In this document: piece by piece, positions 25,740-34,525 of the stretch
Position numbering within the stretch: the stretch's first letter is position 1
Layout: each line of letters begins with the position of its first letter
Source of the DNA: Chloroflexota bacterium
GTDB lineage: Bacteria; Chloroflexota; Anaerolineae; Aggregatilineales; Phototrophicaceae
Length of the DNA stretch: 64,000 nt
Assembly: GCA_020161935.1 (NCBI GenBank)
Contig: JAIUNI010000006.1
Span: 1-64,000, forward strand
Reading direction: 5' to 3'
Position numbers and translations under genes: made by a program
Notes under the pieces: model-generated
Databases searched by the model: none
Seen by the model: the letters and a program-made list of their open reading frames with translations, nothing else
What the model was told of the DNA's origin: nothing

Positions 25740-25763
25740 GGGCGCACGGTGATGCGCCCTTTT
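25740..25763. terminator. bidirectional terminator between convergent genes
   Basis: Stem GGGCGCA / TGCGCCC with a 6-base loop, TTTT on the plus side and TTT on the minus side. It serves both the lipoprotein gene and the convergent FecB-type gene. Confidence 0.75.
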
Positions 25764-25780
25764 GGTCAGTAGGGATACGT

Positions 25781-27658
25781 TTAGGAAGCTGCTTCGGCGG
25801 ATAAGAACGGGTTGGGCGAAACCTCAGCCGGATCAACCTGTGCAACATCGGTAAACACGTCATCCAGCACTTTATGTTCGCTTAAGAGCGTTCCGGTGAT
25901 CCACTGCGACTGCACGACAAACACATTATCGTTCTGAACGGCCTTCAAGGTTTGCCAGATCGGGTCTTCATTCAGGCGGGCGATCATTTCCCCATTGGCG
26001 GCTTCTTCTTCGGCGCTGGTGGCAAAAGTCACGAGGAAGATGTAATCGGTGTTCAGGAGCGGCAGTTGCTCCTTCGACACTTCGATACGCCATTCCGACC
26101 CAATGGCTTCATTCTGCTCCGGCAGCGAGGTCAAGCCGACCAGCGGTAGTTCATTGAAGGCGGTATCGACCGGATAGACATAGAGAACATCTGCATAAAA
26201 GAGCGCGACCGATACTGTACCCTGCCGATCTTTCTCGGCAATCGCCTCACCAAGCGCTTCAACACGCGCGTCAAAAGTCGCAATCGCTTCGGCGGGCGAG
26301 ATGGGCGAATTGACGGCTTCGGCGATGATCGACAGGAATTGTTCGGGCGTGACATCATCAAACTTGATGCTGACGGTGGGGGCGATGGCGGCAAATTTGT
26401 CGTACTGGTCGGTAATCCACGGCTCGATGGCGAGGATCAAATCGGGCTGAACACTCAACATAGTTTCGAGGTTGGGCGGGTAATTACCGAGATCAACCAC
26501 ACCGTCGATCAAGCCTGTCAGTTGGGGATAATCGACACTAAACGAGCCGACGACCGCACTGGCGACCGGCTTCACACCGAGCGCTAACAAGTTTTCGAGG
26601 GCATAGCTGTCAACCGCGACAATCCGCTGCGGGTTGACGGGAATACAAACTGGATCGGTGAACAGCAGTTCATGGTCGAACAGGCGGAAGCCTTCTTCGC
26701 AGGTGGTGGCTGCTGTTTGGGTATCCTCCCCTACCAGCAGTGTGGCAAGGTCATCCAGCACGAGGTTCGCGGCTTGCACACCGAGACCCGCGATCCATGT
26801 GTCGTCGTTAATATCGACCACATGCCCATTCTGGACAGCGCCGAGGGTTTGCCAAAGCGGGCTGTTGAGGAAGGTATCGCGTTCGCTGTCGTCCACATCA
26901 TAGCCAGTGACGAAAATATAATCGGCATCGACCGTCTGCACTTCTTCCAGCGAGATTTCGGCGGAGAAGGTATCTTCATCTTGGCTGGCGGGACGCTTGA
27001 GGCCGACATCTTGGAGGATGTAGCCAATGTAAGAACTCTTGAGATACAGGCGCACCTGCCCCGGTCGGAAGCGCACAATCGAAATCGTTGTGGTTTCCAG
27101 CTTGTCACCGAGCGCGGCTTGCAGGTCGGCAACGTGCGCGTCGTAGCTGGCAATCAACTCCGCAGCTTCGGCAGTTTTGCCGAGCGCGTCGGCGTGAAAG
27201 TTGAAATTTTGCTGCCACGGCACACGCAGGGACTCGGTAAAGACGGTCGGCGCAATCTGCGACAACTGCTCATAAATCGCCTCATAGCGCTGCTTGCTGC
27301 CGATAATCAAGTCGGGCGAGAGCGCGAGAATGGCTTCCAAGTTCGGCTCACTGATGCTGCCTGTATCGGTGATGCCTTCCAGTTGGTCGGCGAGGTAAGC
27401 CTGATATTGGGTGGCATCCGCAACGGGCGCACCCACAACCGGCGCACCGAGCGCAAGGGCGTTATCCAGTTCACCGGTATCCAGCACGACGACCCGCTGC
27501 GGCGCTTCGGGAATACAGGTTTCGCCGAGCGCGTGAGTAAACGAGCGGAACCCCGCTTCGCAGGATGCGACATCCTGAGCCGAAAGCGAGCCGGTTGTTA
27601 GTAATAAGGATGTGGCTAGGACTAGCCCCAATCGCCGTACAGAATCATTTTTCAGCAA
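25781..27658 (-). CDS. double FecB/FhuD-type iron-siderophore binding protein
   Basis: About 625 residues. A signal peptide ending GSLSA|QDVA is followed by two complete periplasmic-binding-protein (class III, TroA/FecB-like) domains in tandem, about 25-320 and 325-620. Each opens with C-E-x-G-F-R-x-F-x-H and CIPxxPQR, then has LE-x-(I/M)-L-(A/S)-x-x-PDL and ends WQTL-x-AVQN. Family members bind ferric siderophores for ABC import; here no permease or ATPase is adjacent. No lipobox. The ATG at 27688 lacks a ribosome site; TTG 27658 has AAAGGGG 8 bases upstream and is preferred. Confidence 0.85.
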   Translation of the reverse strand: MLKNDSVRRLGLVLATSLLLTTGSLSAQDVASCEAGFRSFTHALGETCIPEAPQRVVVLDTGELDNALALGAPVVGAPVADATQYQAYLADQLEGITDTGSISEPNLEAILALSPDLIIGSKQRYEAIYEQLSQIAPTVFTESLRVPWQQNFNFHADALGKTAEAAELIASYDAHVADLQAALGDKLETTTISIVRFRPGQVRLYLKSSYIGYILQDVGLKRPASQDEDTFSAEISLEEVQTVDADYIFVTGYDVDDSERDTFLNSPLWQTLGAVQNGHVVDINDDTWIAGLGVQAANLVLDDLATLLVGEDTQTAATTCEEGFRLFDHELLFTDPVCIPVNPQRIVAVDSYALENLLALGVKPVASAVVGSFSVDYPQLTGLIDGVVDLGNYPPNLETMLSVQPDLILAIEPWITDQYDKFAAIAPTVSIKFDDVTPEQFLSIIAEAVNSPISPAEAIATFDARVEALGEAIAEKDRQGTVSVALFYADVLYVYPVDTAFNELPLVGLTSLPEQNEAIGSEWRIEVSKEQLPLLNTDYIFLVTFATSAEEEAANGEMIARLNEDPIWQTLKAVQNDNVFVVQSQWITGTLLSEHKVLDDVFTDVAQVDPAEVSPNPFLSAEAAS

Positions 27659-28018
27659 TTCAAATCCCCTTTGTGAAGCATTACACATGGGCAGAAGGAT
27701 ACAGATGCCGCTGGTAGGTTTCCACGCAGACGATTAAAGGCCAAATTGCGGGTCGAAAACTATCCACAATCCTTAGCGCAAAATTGCGCCCACCTGTTAT
27801 CACATTCCGGCTTAACTAGACCCTGTTCTCAAAGTAAACACGGGTTAAACCCAACCCGATTGAGCAGTTTCGTGATGCGGGCCTCATAAACCATTTATTC
27901 AGATGCGTTGATACTGGCACTGTGTTTATTGGCGTTGGGAGATTGGATTGCTCTTACGGTAGCAAGCGGTACAATGGATGGCATATTTTGATGCAACTAT
28001 TATGGCTAAAGGTCATCC
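27659..28018. other. divergent intergenic region before galactokinase
   Basis: About 330-360 bases between divergent genes. It holds the inverted repeat GCGCAA-AA-TTGCGC at 27776-27789, of unknown meaning, and a candidate promoter for galactokinase at 27948. Nothing else recognisable. Confidence 0.4.
27948..27975 (+). promoter_or_regulatory. candidate galactokinase promoter
   Basis: TTGCTC (27948-27953), 16 bases, TACAAT (27970-27975), 43 bases before the start codon. Confidence 0.4.
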
Positions 28019-29158
28019 ATGTCACTCCAAGAAACTGTTCTTTCTGAATTTAAGCGTTTGTACGGCAGCGAACCGAGTTTGATCGTGCGCGCGCCGGGGC
28101 GTGTGAACATCATTGGCGAGCATACCGACTACAACGACGGCTTCGTGCTGCCGATGGCGATCAACCGCGCGGCGTGGATTGCGCTGCGCCCGCGCGACGA
28201 CCGGCAGGTGGCGGTGTATTCCACCTACTTCGAGCAAACCATCACCTTCTCGCTGGATGATTTCGAAACCGAAAAAGACGGTTGGATTGAGTATCTGCGC
28301 GGTGTGGCGTGGGTGCTGACCAACGAGGGCTATACGCTTAATGGTTGGGAAGGTGTGATCGCCAGCGATGTGCCTGTCGGCGCGGGGTTGTCGTCCTCGG
28401 CGGCGATTGAGATGGCGACCGCCCGTGCCTTCTCCGAAATTTCGGGCTTCGCGTGGAGCGCACCGGTTATGGCGAAGATCGGGCAGGCGGCGGAAAACAA
28501 ATGGGTCGGCGCGAACACCGGCATCATGGATCAAATGATTTCGGCGGCGGGTAAAGCGGACCACGCGCTGCTGATCGACTGCCGTTCGCTGGAATGCCAA
28601 CTATTCCCCCTCCCCCCCGGCACGGTGATCGTGGTGCTGGACACGGCGACCCGGCGCGGGTTGGTTGATTCGGCTTATAACGAACGGCGCGAAAGCTGCG
28701 AACAGGCGGCGCATTTCTTCGCGGTCAAGGCGCTGCGGGATTTGACGATTGAGCAGTTCGAGGACAAGGCGAGTTTGCTTGATCCGGTTACGCGGCGGCG
28801 CGCGCGGCACGTCATCACCGAAAACACGCGCACACTGGCGGCAGCCGAAGCCATGAAAGCCGGCGATGCGACAACGCTGGGCAAGCTGATGGACGAAAGC
28901 CATATCAGTATGCGTGACGACTTCGAAATTTCGAGTGATGCGCTGAACGCCATTGTGGATGCCGCGCGGCGTGAGGACAACTGCTACGGCGCACGGATGA
29001 CCGGCGGCGGGTTCGCGGGGTGCGCGGTGGCGCTGGTGAAGGCCGAAGAAGCTGAACGTTTCGCGACGGCGGTAGCGGGAACCTACCAGAACAGCACGGG
29101 ACTCACCCCCGCGATTTACGTGTGCAACGCCACCAACGGCGCGGAAGTCATTCGCTAA
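28019..29158 (+). CDS. galK: galactokinase
   Basis: A 379-residue GHMP-family kinase that phosphorylates galactose at C1, the first step of the Leloir pathway. The galactokinase signature GRVNIIGEHTDYNDG is at about residues 27-41 and the ATP-binding motif PVGAGLSSSAAIE at about 118-130; the C-terminal motif ARMTGGGFAGCAVAL (about 324-338) is also present. No galT or galE is adjacent. It is followed by an oxidoreductase gene after 48 bases, probably co-transcribed. Confidence 0.95.
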   Translation: MSLQETVLSEFKRLYGSEPSLIVRAPGRVNIIGEHTDYNDGFVLPMAINRAAWIALRPRDDRQVAVYSTYFEQTITFSLDDFETEKDGWIEYLRGVAWVLTNEGYTLNGWEGVIASDVPVGAGLSSSAAIEMATARAFSEISGFAWSAPVMAKIGQAAENKWVGANTGIMDQMISAAGKADHALLIDCRSLECQLFPLPPGTVIVVLDTATRRGLVDSAYNERRESCEQAAHFFAVKALRDLTIEQFEDKASLLDPVTRRRARHVITENTRTLAAAEAMKAGDATTLGKLMDESHISMRDDFEISSDALNAIVDAARREDNCYGARMTGGGFAGCAVALVKAEEAERFATAVAGTYQNSTGLTPAIYVCNATNGAEVIR

Positions 29159-29206
29159 AACGATTCGGTTCGGTTTATCAGATTCCAGCGGTAAAAGGAT
29201 TTACTG

Positions 29207-30316
29207 ATGAGCAAAACGGTCAAGATCGGGGTGGTTGGTATCGGGATCATGGGGAAAGCGCATATCCATGACATCGCCACCTTAGGCAACACGGAACTAG
29301 CAGCCGTTTGTGATGTTGATCACGCGACGGCGGATACATCTGCTGCCGAAATGCGTGTCCCTGCTTATTATGACTACAAGGAGTTGCTCGAACACGAGAA
29401 CTTAGACGCGGTTGTCATCAGTACGCCGCATTACGACCACACACCGATCAGCATCGCCGCGCTGCAAAAGGGGATTCATGTGCTGGTCGAAAAGCCAATC
29501 GCTGTGCATGTCAAAGACGCGCGGAAGATGATCGCCGCCCATGAAGCAGCCCAGCAGACTCACCCAAACCTCGTCTTTGCGGCTATGTTTATGCAGCGCA
29601 CATATGGACACTGGCGGAAAATCAAATCGCTCATCGACAGCGGCGAATTGGGGCAGTTGGTACGCACGACATGGCTGATTACCGACTGGTTCCGTACCCA
29701 GAGCTACTACAATAACGGCGGTTGGCGTGCCACTTGGAAAGGCGAAGGCGGCGGCGTTCTGCTCAACCAATCCCCACACAACATCGACCTGTATCAGTGG
29801 TTCGTGGGGATGCCTAAACGGGTTACGGGCTTCGCCGCTTTAGGCAAGTATCATCGTATCGAGGTTGAGGATGAAGTAACGGCCTATTTTGAACACGAAA
29901 ATGGCATGATCGGTCACTTTATCACCAGCACCGCCGAGTCACCGGGTACGAACCGGCTGGAAATCGTCGGTGATAAGGGCAAACTCGTTTACGAAAACGG
30001 CAAACTGACGGTTTACCGCAACCAGCGTTCAATGTTCGAGCAAATCCAACAGGCAGCCGGTGGTTTCGACAAAGTGGAGTCGGTGGAAGCGGATGTCCCC
30101 TTCGAGCCGCTGGAGGGGCCGGGCCACCGCACCGTCATCGAAAACTTCGCGAATGCGATCCTTCACGGCGAAACCTTGATCGCCCCCGCAGCGAAAGGCA
30201 TCAACTCGGTGATGCTTGCCAACGCCGTTCTGATGTCATCTTTCGAGGGCAGAACGGTCAACCTGCCGCTGGATGACGCGGCTTACGAACAAAAACTCCG
30301 GTCGTTGATCGGATAG
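29207..30316 (+). CDS. Gfo/Idh/MocA family sugar oxidoreductase
   Basis: A 369-residue NAD(P)-dependent dehydrogenase. The Rossmann motif GVVGIGIMGKAH is at about residues 8-19 and the family signature EKPIAVHVKDAR (about 96-107) contains the catalytic Lys. The C-terminal half has the GGGVLLNQSPHNIDL segment (about 181-195) that forms the sugar-binding site. Typical substrates are inositol, glucose-type sugars or their derivatives; the actual one is unknown. It probably shared an operon with galK and the isomerase at 31714 before the IS element came between. Confidence 0.92.
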   Translation: MSKTVKIGVVGIGIMGKAHIHDIATLGNTELAAVCDVDHATADTSAAEMRVPAYYDYKELLEHENLDAVVISTPHYDHTPISIAALQKGIHVLVEKPIAVHVKDARKMIAAHEAAQQTHPNLVFAAMFMQRTYGHWRKIKSLIDSGELGQLVRTTWLITDWFRTQSYYNNGGWRATWKGEGGGVLLNQSPHNIDLYQWFVGMPKRVTGFAALGKYHRIEVEDEVTAYFEHENGMIGHFITSTAESPGTNRLEIVGDKGKLVYENGKLTVYRNQRSMFEQIQQAAGGFDKVESVEADVPFEPLEGPGHRTVIENFANAILHGETLIAPAAKGINSVMLANAVLMSSFEGRTVNLPLDDAAYEQKLRSLIG

Positions 30317-30378
30317 TCGGTTGGTGGAAAAATGGTAAGTGGTGAGTAAACCCTCACCCCAGCCCCTCTCCCTCATGG

Positions 30379-31561
30379 TTCACCAGACGACACTTTTAAT
30401 GGGGGAAGGAAAATCTTAACAAAAAGGAGTTCATAGGGCATATTGGTAAGTGACCAAACGAACCAAAGAGGTGCGCTATGAACTCGCTAGAACTGTATCA
30501 GTGGAATGGGGTCATTGACAAGCAATTTGGGAAACTGGGACGCTGGCAGAAACAGATGTTGGCAAGTTTGAGCTACGGGATACTCAAAGCGGAAAGTTGT
30601 CGCTTAGGGACGGTTGCCAAACATCTGACGGGAAAAGCCAATGCCAGCAGCATGGAACGACGCTTGCAACGTTGGCTGGCGAATGAGCGGATTGTGATGA
30701 AGGTGATTTTCAAATGGTGGATTGGATGGATTGTCCACTTATGGGGCAAGGCCGCCTTCCTGATTTTGGTGGATGAGACTAAACTAAACGACCATGTGGC
30801 GGTGATGATGGTGGGATTGGCCTATCAAGGCAGCGCCATTCCCTTGATTTGGCGTGCTTATCAGATTGAGGCGTATCCAGAAGAAGGTCAAGTGGCACTC
30901 CTCAGTGAGTTGTCAGAGCAACTTCAAGCAATTCTGCCTTCGGATCAGGCTGCCTTGCTGCTGGCGGATCGCGGCTTGGGAACCTCACCAACCTGGCAAG
31001 CTCGGTTGAGCGAGATGAATTGGCGTTACTTGCTGCGCGTTCAACGCTCGACGCGCATTCGTTTAGCGGGTGAGAAACCCCAACCCTTGAGCCGTTTAGT
31101 CGGCTACGGACAGCGATGGACCGGACGCGCTCAAGTCTTTAAGAAAGCGGGTTGGCAGTGGAAATGGGTCTATCTGGTTTGGGAAGTCGGCTACGCTGAA
31201 CCGTGTTGTCTCTTCAGTGACCAACCCGATCTTTCGCCCGATCTGTACCTGCGACGTTTTCAACACGAAGCCAGTTTCCGTGACTTAAAGAGTGACGGTT
31301 TTCAATGGCAGCGGTCGCATGTCTGGATGCCACGCCATGTCGAGCGTCTCCTACTCGGACTTGCTCTGGCTACGCTCTGGTCACTCACCGAAGGTACCAA
31401 AGTGGTCTTCTTGTATTCTTTATCTGCCCGTCAAAAGACTTTCAGCGTCTTTCGTCTCGGCCTCGATTATCTTTTTCAGCGTTTTGCCTCTCCTGAAAAG
31501 AAGGGGATCGAGTTTTTTCTTGCTCCTGACACCCCTTCTCTTAAAAGTGTCGTCTGGTGAA
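30379..31561 (+). mobile_element. IS4-family insertion sequence, 1183 bp
   Basis: Terminal inverted repeats are perfect over 21 bases: TTCACCAGACGACACTTTTAA at 30379-30399 and its complement at 31541-31561. The flanking 9-mers CCCTCATGG (30370-30378) and CCCTCAGGG (31562-31570) are probable target-site duplicates with one difference. One transposase gene fills the element, and its stop codon lies in the right terminal repeat. It interrupts a GC-rich intergenic repeat. Confidence 0.9.
30478..31560 (+). CDS. IS4-family transposase
   Basis: A 360-residue DDE transposase. The first Asp is in LVDETKLND (about residue 98), the second in LLLADRGLG (about 162), and the Glu lies in the YREK signature, YLRRFQHEASFRDLK (Y-x2-R-x3-E-x6-K). 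Length and signature fit the IS4 family. The frame is intact, so the element may be active. ATG 30478 follows a short leader with GAGGTG. Confidence 0.92.
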   Translation: MNSLELYQWNGVIDKQFGKLGRWQKQMLASLSYGILKAESCRLGTVAKHLTGKANASSMERRLQRWLANERIVMKVIFKWWIGWIVHLWGKAAFLILVDETKLNDHVAVMMVGLAYQGSAIPLIWRAYQIEAYPEEGQVALLSELSEQLQAILPSDQAALLLADRGLGTSPTWQARLSEMNWRYLLRVQRSTRIRLAGEKPQPLSRLVGYGQRWTGRAQVFKKAGWQWKWVYLVWEVGYAEPCCLFSDQPDLSPDLYLRRFQHEASFRDLKSDGFQWQRSHVWMPRHVERLLLGLALATLWSLTEGTKVVFLYSLSARQKTFSVFRLGLDYLFQRFASPEKKGIEFFLAPDTPSLKSVVW

Positions 31562-31713
31562 CCCTCAGGGCGAGGGGAGCCAAACAAAAGTATCCCTTAC
31601 TTTACAACTGCTATGTGTCACTTATCACGTAAGCAGAACTTTAAGAGCGATCTCTCAGCGTGAAATGAGTCAGATAAAAACTTTATTTTGATTATTTATA
31701 CAGGAGCAGGGTC

Positions 31714-32541
31714 TTGAAAATATCTTTTAGCACGCTCGGCTGCCCGAATTGGGATTTAGATACGATTTGCCAAAAAGGTCGCGAATACGGCTTCGACGGT
31801 GTGGACTTTCGCGGCTATCTCGATACTCTTGACATCACCAAGCTGCCGCTGTTCATGACGCAAGCGGCTGAAATCAAGCAGCGCCTCGCGGATGCTGGAT
31901 TGAGCGTCAGCGGCATCAGTTCGAGCATCACAGTCTGTGCGCCCGAACGCCACACGGAAAACATCGAAGAAGCAAAACGCACCATCGAACTTGCCAAAAA
32001 ACTCGGCGCGGAGCATGTTCGTATTTATGGCGGTGGGGATTTAACCCATTCGAGCCACGCGGAACTGGCGAAAATCGGTTTAGAGTCGGTACAAGCGCTG
32101 CTCGAATTGGATGGTGCAAGTGACATTCACTGGCTGTTTGAAACGCATGATAACTGGGTGACGGCGGCCAACTGTGCGCTGCTGCTGAATCAGATCAGCA
32201 ATCCGGCGTTCGGTGCGCTGTGGGATATGGGGCATACCGCCCGCGTCGGCGGGGAGACACCCGAACAGACGTGGCAGGCCGTTGGTTCACGGGTCGGCTA
32301 CACACACGTGAAGGATGCCATCTACGACACGCAGCACCCACAGGCGATGGATGATGGCTGGCGCTACGTCTTACCGGGTACGGGACAGCTCCCGCTCAAA
32401 GAGGCGATTGGTCTACTGCGGCAGCATGGCTACAACGGTTGGATGATGTATGAACTCGAAAAGCGCTGGCATCCCGACCTTGAGGAACCGGAAATCGCCT
32501 TTCCAGCGTTCGTGGAATGGGTCAAGCCGCTGATTGCTTAG
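31714..32541 (+). CDS. sugar phosphate isomerase/epimerase family protein
   Basis: A 275-residue TIM-barrel protein of the xylose-isomerase-like (AP endonuclease 2) family. Metal-ligand segments are visible: LFETHDN (about residues 138-144), ALWDMGHTAR, YTHVKDAIYD and MYELEKRWHP near the end. Relatives act as sugar or inositol isomerases and epimerases; specificity is not evident. It starts with TTG at 31714, with AGGAG 8 bases upstream. Being next to a Gfo/Idh/MocA gene, a common pairing in inositol or rare-sugar pathways, it probably acts in the same route. Confidence 0.85.
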   Translation: MKISFSTLGCPNWDLDTICQKGREYGFDGVDFRGYLDTLDITKLPLFMTQAAEIKQRLADAGLSVSGISSSITVCAPERHTENIEEAKRTIELAKKLGAEHVRIYGGGDLTHSSHAELAKIGLESVQALLELDGASDIHWLFETHDNWVTAANCALLLNQISNPAFGALWDMGHTARVGGETPEQTWQAVGSRVGYTHVKDAIYDTQHPQAMDDGWRYVLPGTGQLPLKEAIGLLRQHGYNGWMMYELEKRWHPDLEEPEIAFPAFVEWVKPLIA

Positions 32542-32548
32542 GCCAATT

Positions 32549-33526
32549 TCACTCGTTCGGGGCGAACATGGTGTTCAGGAGCGCGTCTAACTTTTCAACA
32601 CCTTCACGCAGGGTTTCGCCCAAGAACAGGCCGGGGGTCGAAGCGCGTAGTTCAGGCTGTAGGTTGTAAATCTCCCCACCAAAGACCACAATCGGGCGAC
32701 CGGATTCGAGCGCTTCCGGCAGGTATTGAGGCCACTCCCGCAGATATTCGGCTGAACGCTGCATCATCGCCACCAAGAGAACGGCGGGTGAACGCATCTG
32801 GCGCACAAGTTCGGCTAAATCCAGCAGCGGAACCGCCTGCCCTAAATACGCGATAGGCCAGCGTCGGCGGCGCAGCAGCACACTCATAATCAGCAAGCTG
32901 CCCTCATGCCATTCATCCGGCGCACACGCCAACACCACCGGCGGCACACGGTCATAAGCGGAAGGCCCGGTCATTGACCACAGGAGTAAATGCTGCCGCA
33001 GATAATTGGTGGCGAGGTGTTCGGTCGCGACGCTGATTTCACCGGCTTTCCACGCCTGACCGATGTCATGCATAGTCGGCGCGATCACATCGAGAATCAG
33101 GTCTTCGGTGGGGTAAAGGGTCATGACTTCACCCAGCATCTGATCGGCTTGCTGCAAGTCATTATTCGATAAGAAGTCCAGCAGACGTTTATGAAACGCC
33201 ATGAGCGAGGTATCGAGCATGGGAGCGCGAACGGTGGGCGCAGGGGTAATCTCTGAAAAACGGCCTTCCTGTTCCATATGCTGGAGCGCCCGAATTGCCT
33301 GCCCAGTTTGCATCCCGTCGTCCACGCGAGCCTTGACCCAGCGCAGACGGATCACCTCGCGTTCCGAACAAAGCCGATGACCGCCGGGGGTCCGCACGGC
33401 TTTCGGAAAGCCATAGCGCCGTTCCCACACACGCAATGTCGCCACAGGAATGCCCGTCATGCGCGAGACAATTCCGATGTTGTACAGAGGCTCATCACTG
33501 GCGGAAGCAAGATTGAGAACGTTCAT
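32549..33526 (-). CDS. CarH-like MerR regulator with B12-binding domain
   Basis: A 325-residue repressor. An N-terminal MerR winged helix (IGIVSRMTGIPVATLRVWER, residues 17-36) is followed by a B12-binding four-helix cap with the CarH motif W-x9-EH (W159, E169, H170) and a Rossmann cobalamin domain with DEWHEGS (H207, the expected cobalt ligand). In CarH proteins adenosylcobalamin holds the tetramer on DNA in the dark and light releases it, usually derepressing carotenoid genes. The usual ExHxxG motif ends in Ser here instead of Gly. Start 33526 is chosen over a TTG at 33547. Confidence 0.85.
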   Translation of the reverse strand: MNVLNLASASDEPLYNIGIVSRMTGIPVATLRVWERRYGFPKAVRTPGGHRLCSEREVIRLRWVKARVDDGMQTGQAIRALQHMEQEGRFSEITPAPTVRAPMLDTSLMAFHKRLLDFLSNNDLQQADQMLGEVMTLYPTEDLILDVIAPTMHDIGQAWKAGEISVATEHLATNYLRQHLLLWSMTGPSAYDRVPPVVLACAPDEWHEGSLLIMSVLLRRRRWPIAYLGQAVPLLDLAELVRQMRSPAVLLVAMMQRSAEYLREWPQYLPEALESGRPIVVFGGEIYNLQPELRASTPGLFLGETLREGVEKLDALLNTMFAPNE

Positions 33527-33677
33527 ATTACCCGCTACAGGCGGCAATAAGTATACAAAAGCTCGTCACGGAAAAAGTTATGCTAACACACTCTATGGGG
33601 TGTGACAAGCAAACTCATTGGATGTTCATGCTAATTTTCAATACACTTGACCTCACTAAGACGCTGGCATGTTTCAT

Positions 33678-33686
33678 TGGTATAAT
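33678..33686 (+). promoter_or_regulatory. extended -10 promoter before the WecG/TagA gene
   Basis: TTGGTATAAT-like extended -10 element (TG-n-TATAAT) ending at 33686, 35 bases before the start codon. No good -35 is present. Confidence 0.4.
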
Positions 33687-33720
33687 GCCCAATGGATGAC
33701 TAACAGCATTTAGGGTCAGT

Positions 33721-34458
33721 ATGGCGAAAGCAGCAATCTTGGGTGTGCAGACGGATGCACAAGGTTTTGACGAAGCACTTAGCACGTTACAAGCGTGGGC
33801 GGCGAGTACAACACCGCGCTACGTGAGTACCTGTCCGGTCTATACCTTGATGACTTGCCGCGAGAACCCCGCCGTGATGCAGGCGGTGAATGGCGCGGAT
33901 ATGGTCACTGCCGACGGAATGCCGATTGTTTGGGTACAGCGGCGGCGTGGGAACCCATCCGCCGAGCGGGTTTATGGGCCGGACGTGATGGAAAGGTTAT
34001 GCGCCCGTACCGCCGGAACAGCGATACAGCATTACTTCTGGGGTGGGCTGCCGGGGGTAGCGGATACACTGGTCGAGAAGCTGCACGCCAAGCACCCGAT
34101 GCTCAAGGTCGCGGGGACATTTTCGCCGCCTGTGAGCGCGGTGGGTGACAAACCGGATGAGATGGTGGTCAAGCGGCTGAACGAGTCGGGCGCGAATGTG
34201 ATCTGGGTGGGGTTAGGCTCGCCCAAGCAAGATTTATGGATGGAGCTTTACCGCCCTGCCCTGCGTGCGCCGCTGCTCATTGGTGTCGGTGCGGCCTTCG
34301 ATATGCTGGCGGGGGTTAAATCGCAAGCGCCGCGCTGGATGCAGCGGAACGGGTTGGAGTGGGTGTTCCGCCTCGCACAGGAACCACGGCGGTTGGGACG
34401 GCGTTATCTCGTGTATAATCCGTTGTTCGTGTGGCATGTGCTGCGTGAGGGGATTTGA
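33721..34458 (+). CDS. WecG/TagA/CpsF family glycosyltransferase
   Basis: A 245-residue GT26 enzyme that adds the second sugar (N-acetylmannosamine or similar) to a polyprenyl-linked glycan. Conserved segments include STCPVYTLMTC, the VTADGMPIVW motif (about 61-70) with the catalytic Asp, and VGLGSPKQDLWM (about 160-171). It sits directly before a polyprenyl-phosphate sugar-1-phosphate transferase, which makes its lipid-linked acceptor, so the two likely act in one surface-polysaccharide pathway. Confidence 0.92.
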   Translation: MAKAAILGVQTDAQGFDEALSTLQAWAASTTPRYVSTCPVYTLMTCRENPAVMQAVNGADMVTADGMPIVWVQRRRGNPSAERVYGPDVMERLCARTAGTAIQHYFWGGLPGVADTLVEKLHAKHPMLKVAGTFSPPVSAVGDKPDEMVVKRLNESGANVIWVGLGSPKQDLWMELYRPALRAPLLIGVGAAFDMLAGVKSQAPRWMQRNGLEWVFRLAQEPRRLGRRYLVYNPLFVWHVLREGI

Positions 34459-34515
34459 AGATTTTTTACCACAAAGGCACAAAGAACACGGAGAACATTC
34501 AAAGCTAAAAGCTAA
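34459..34515. repeat. short intergenic copy of the CACAAAG/GCCAAG repeat family
   Basis: ACCACAAAGGCACAAAGAAC and following GGAGAACATTCAAAGCTAAAAGC, the same word type as at 57236-57356, in the gap between two glycosyltransferase genes. Confidence 0.45.
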
Positions 34516-34525
34516 TTGCTGAACT

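Noticed and set aside
26672..27601. Long plus-strand frame opposite the double FecB-type gene
   Set aside because: Shadow frame; the minus-strand product shows two full binding domains.
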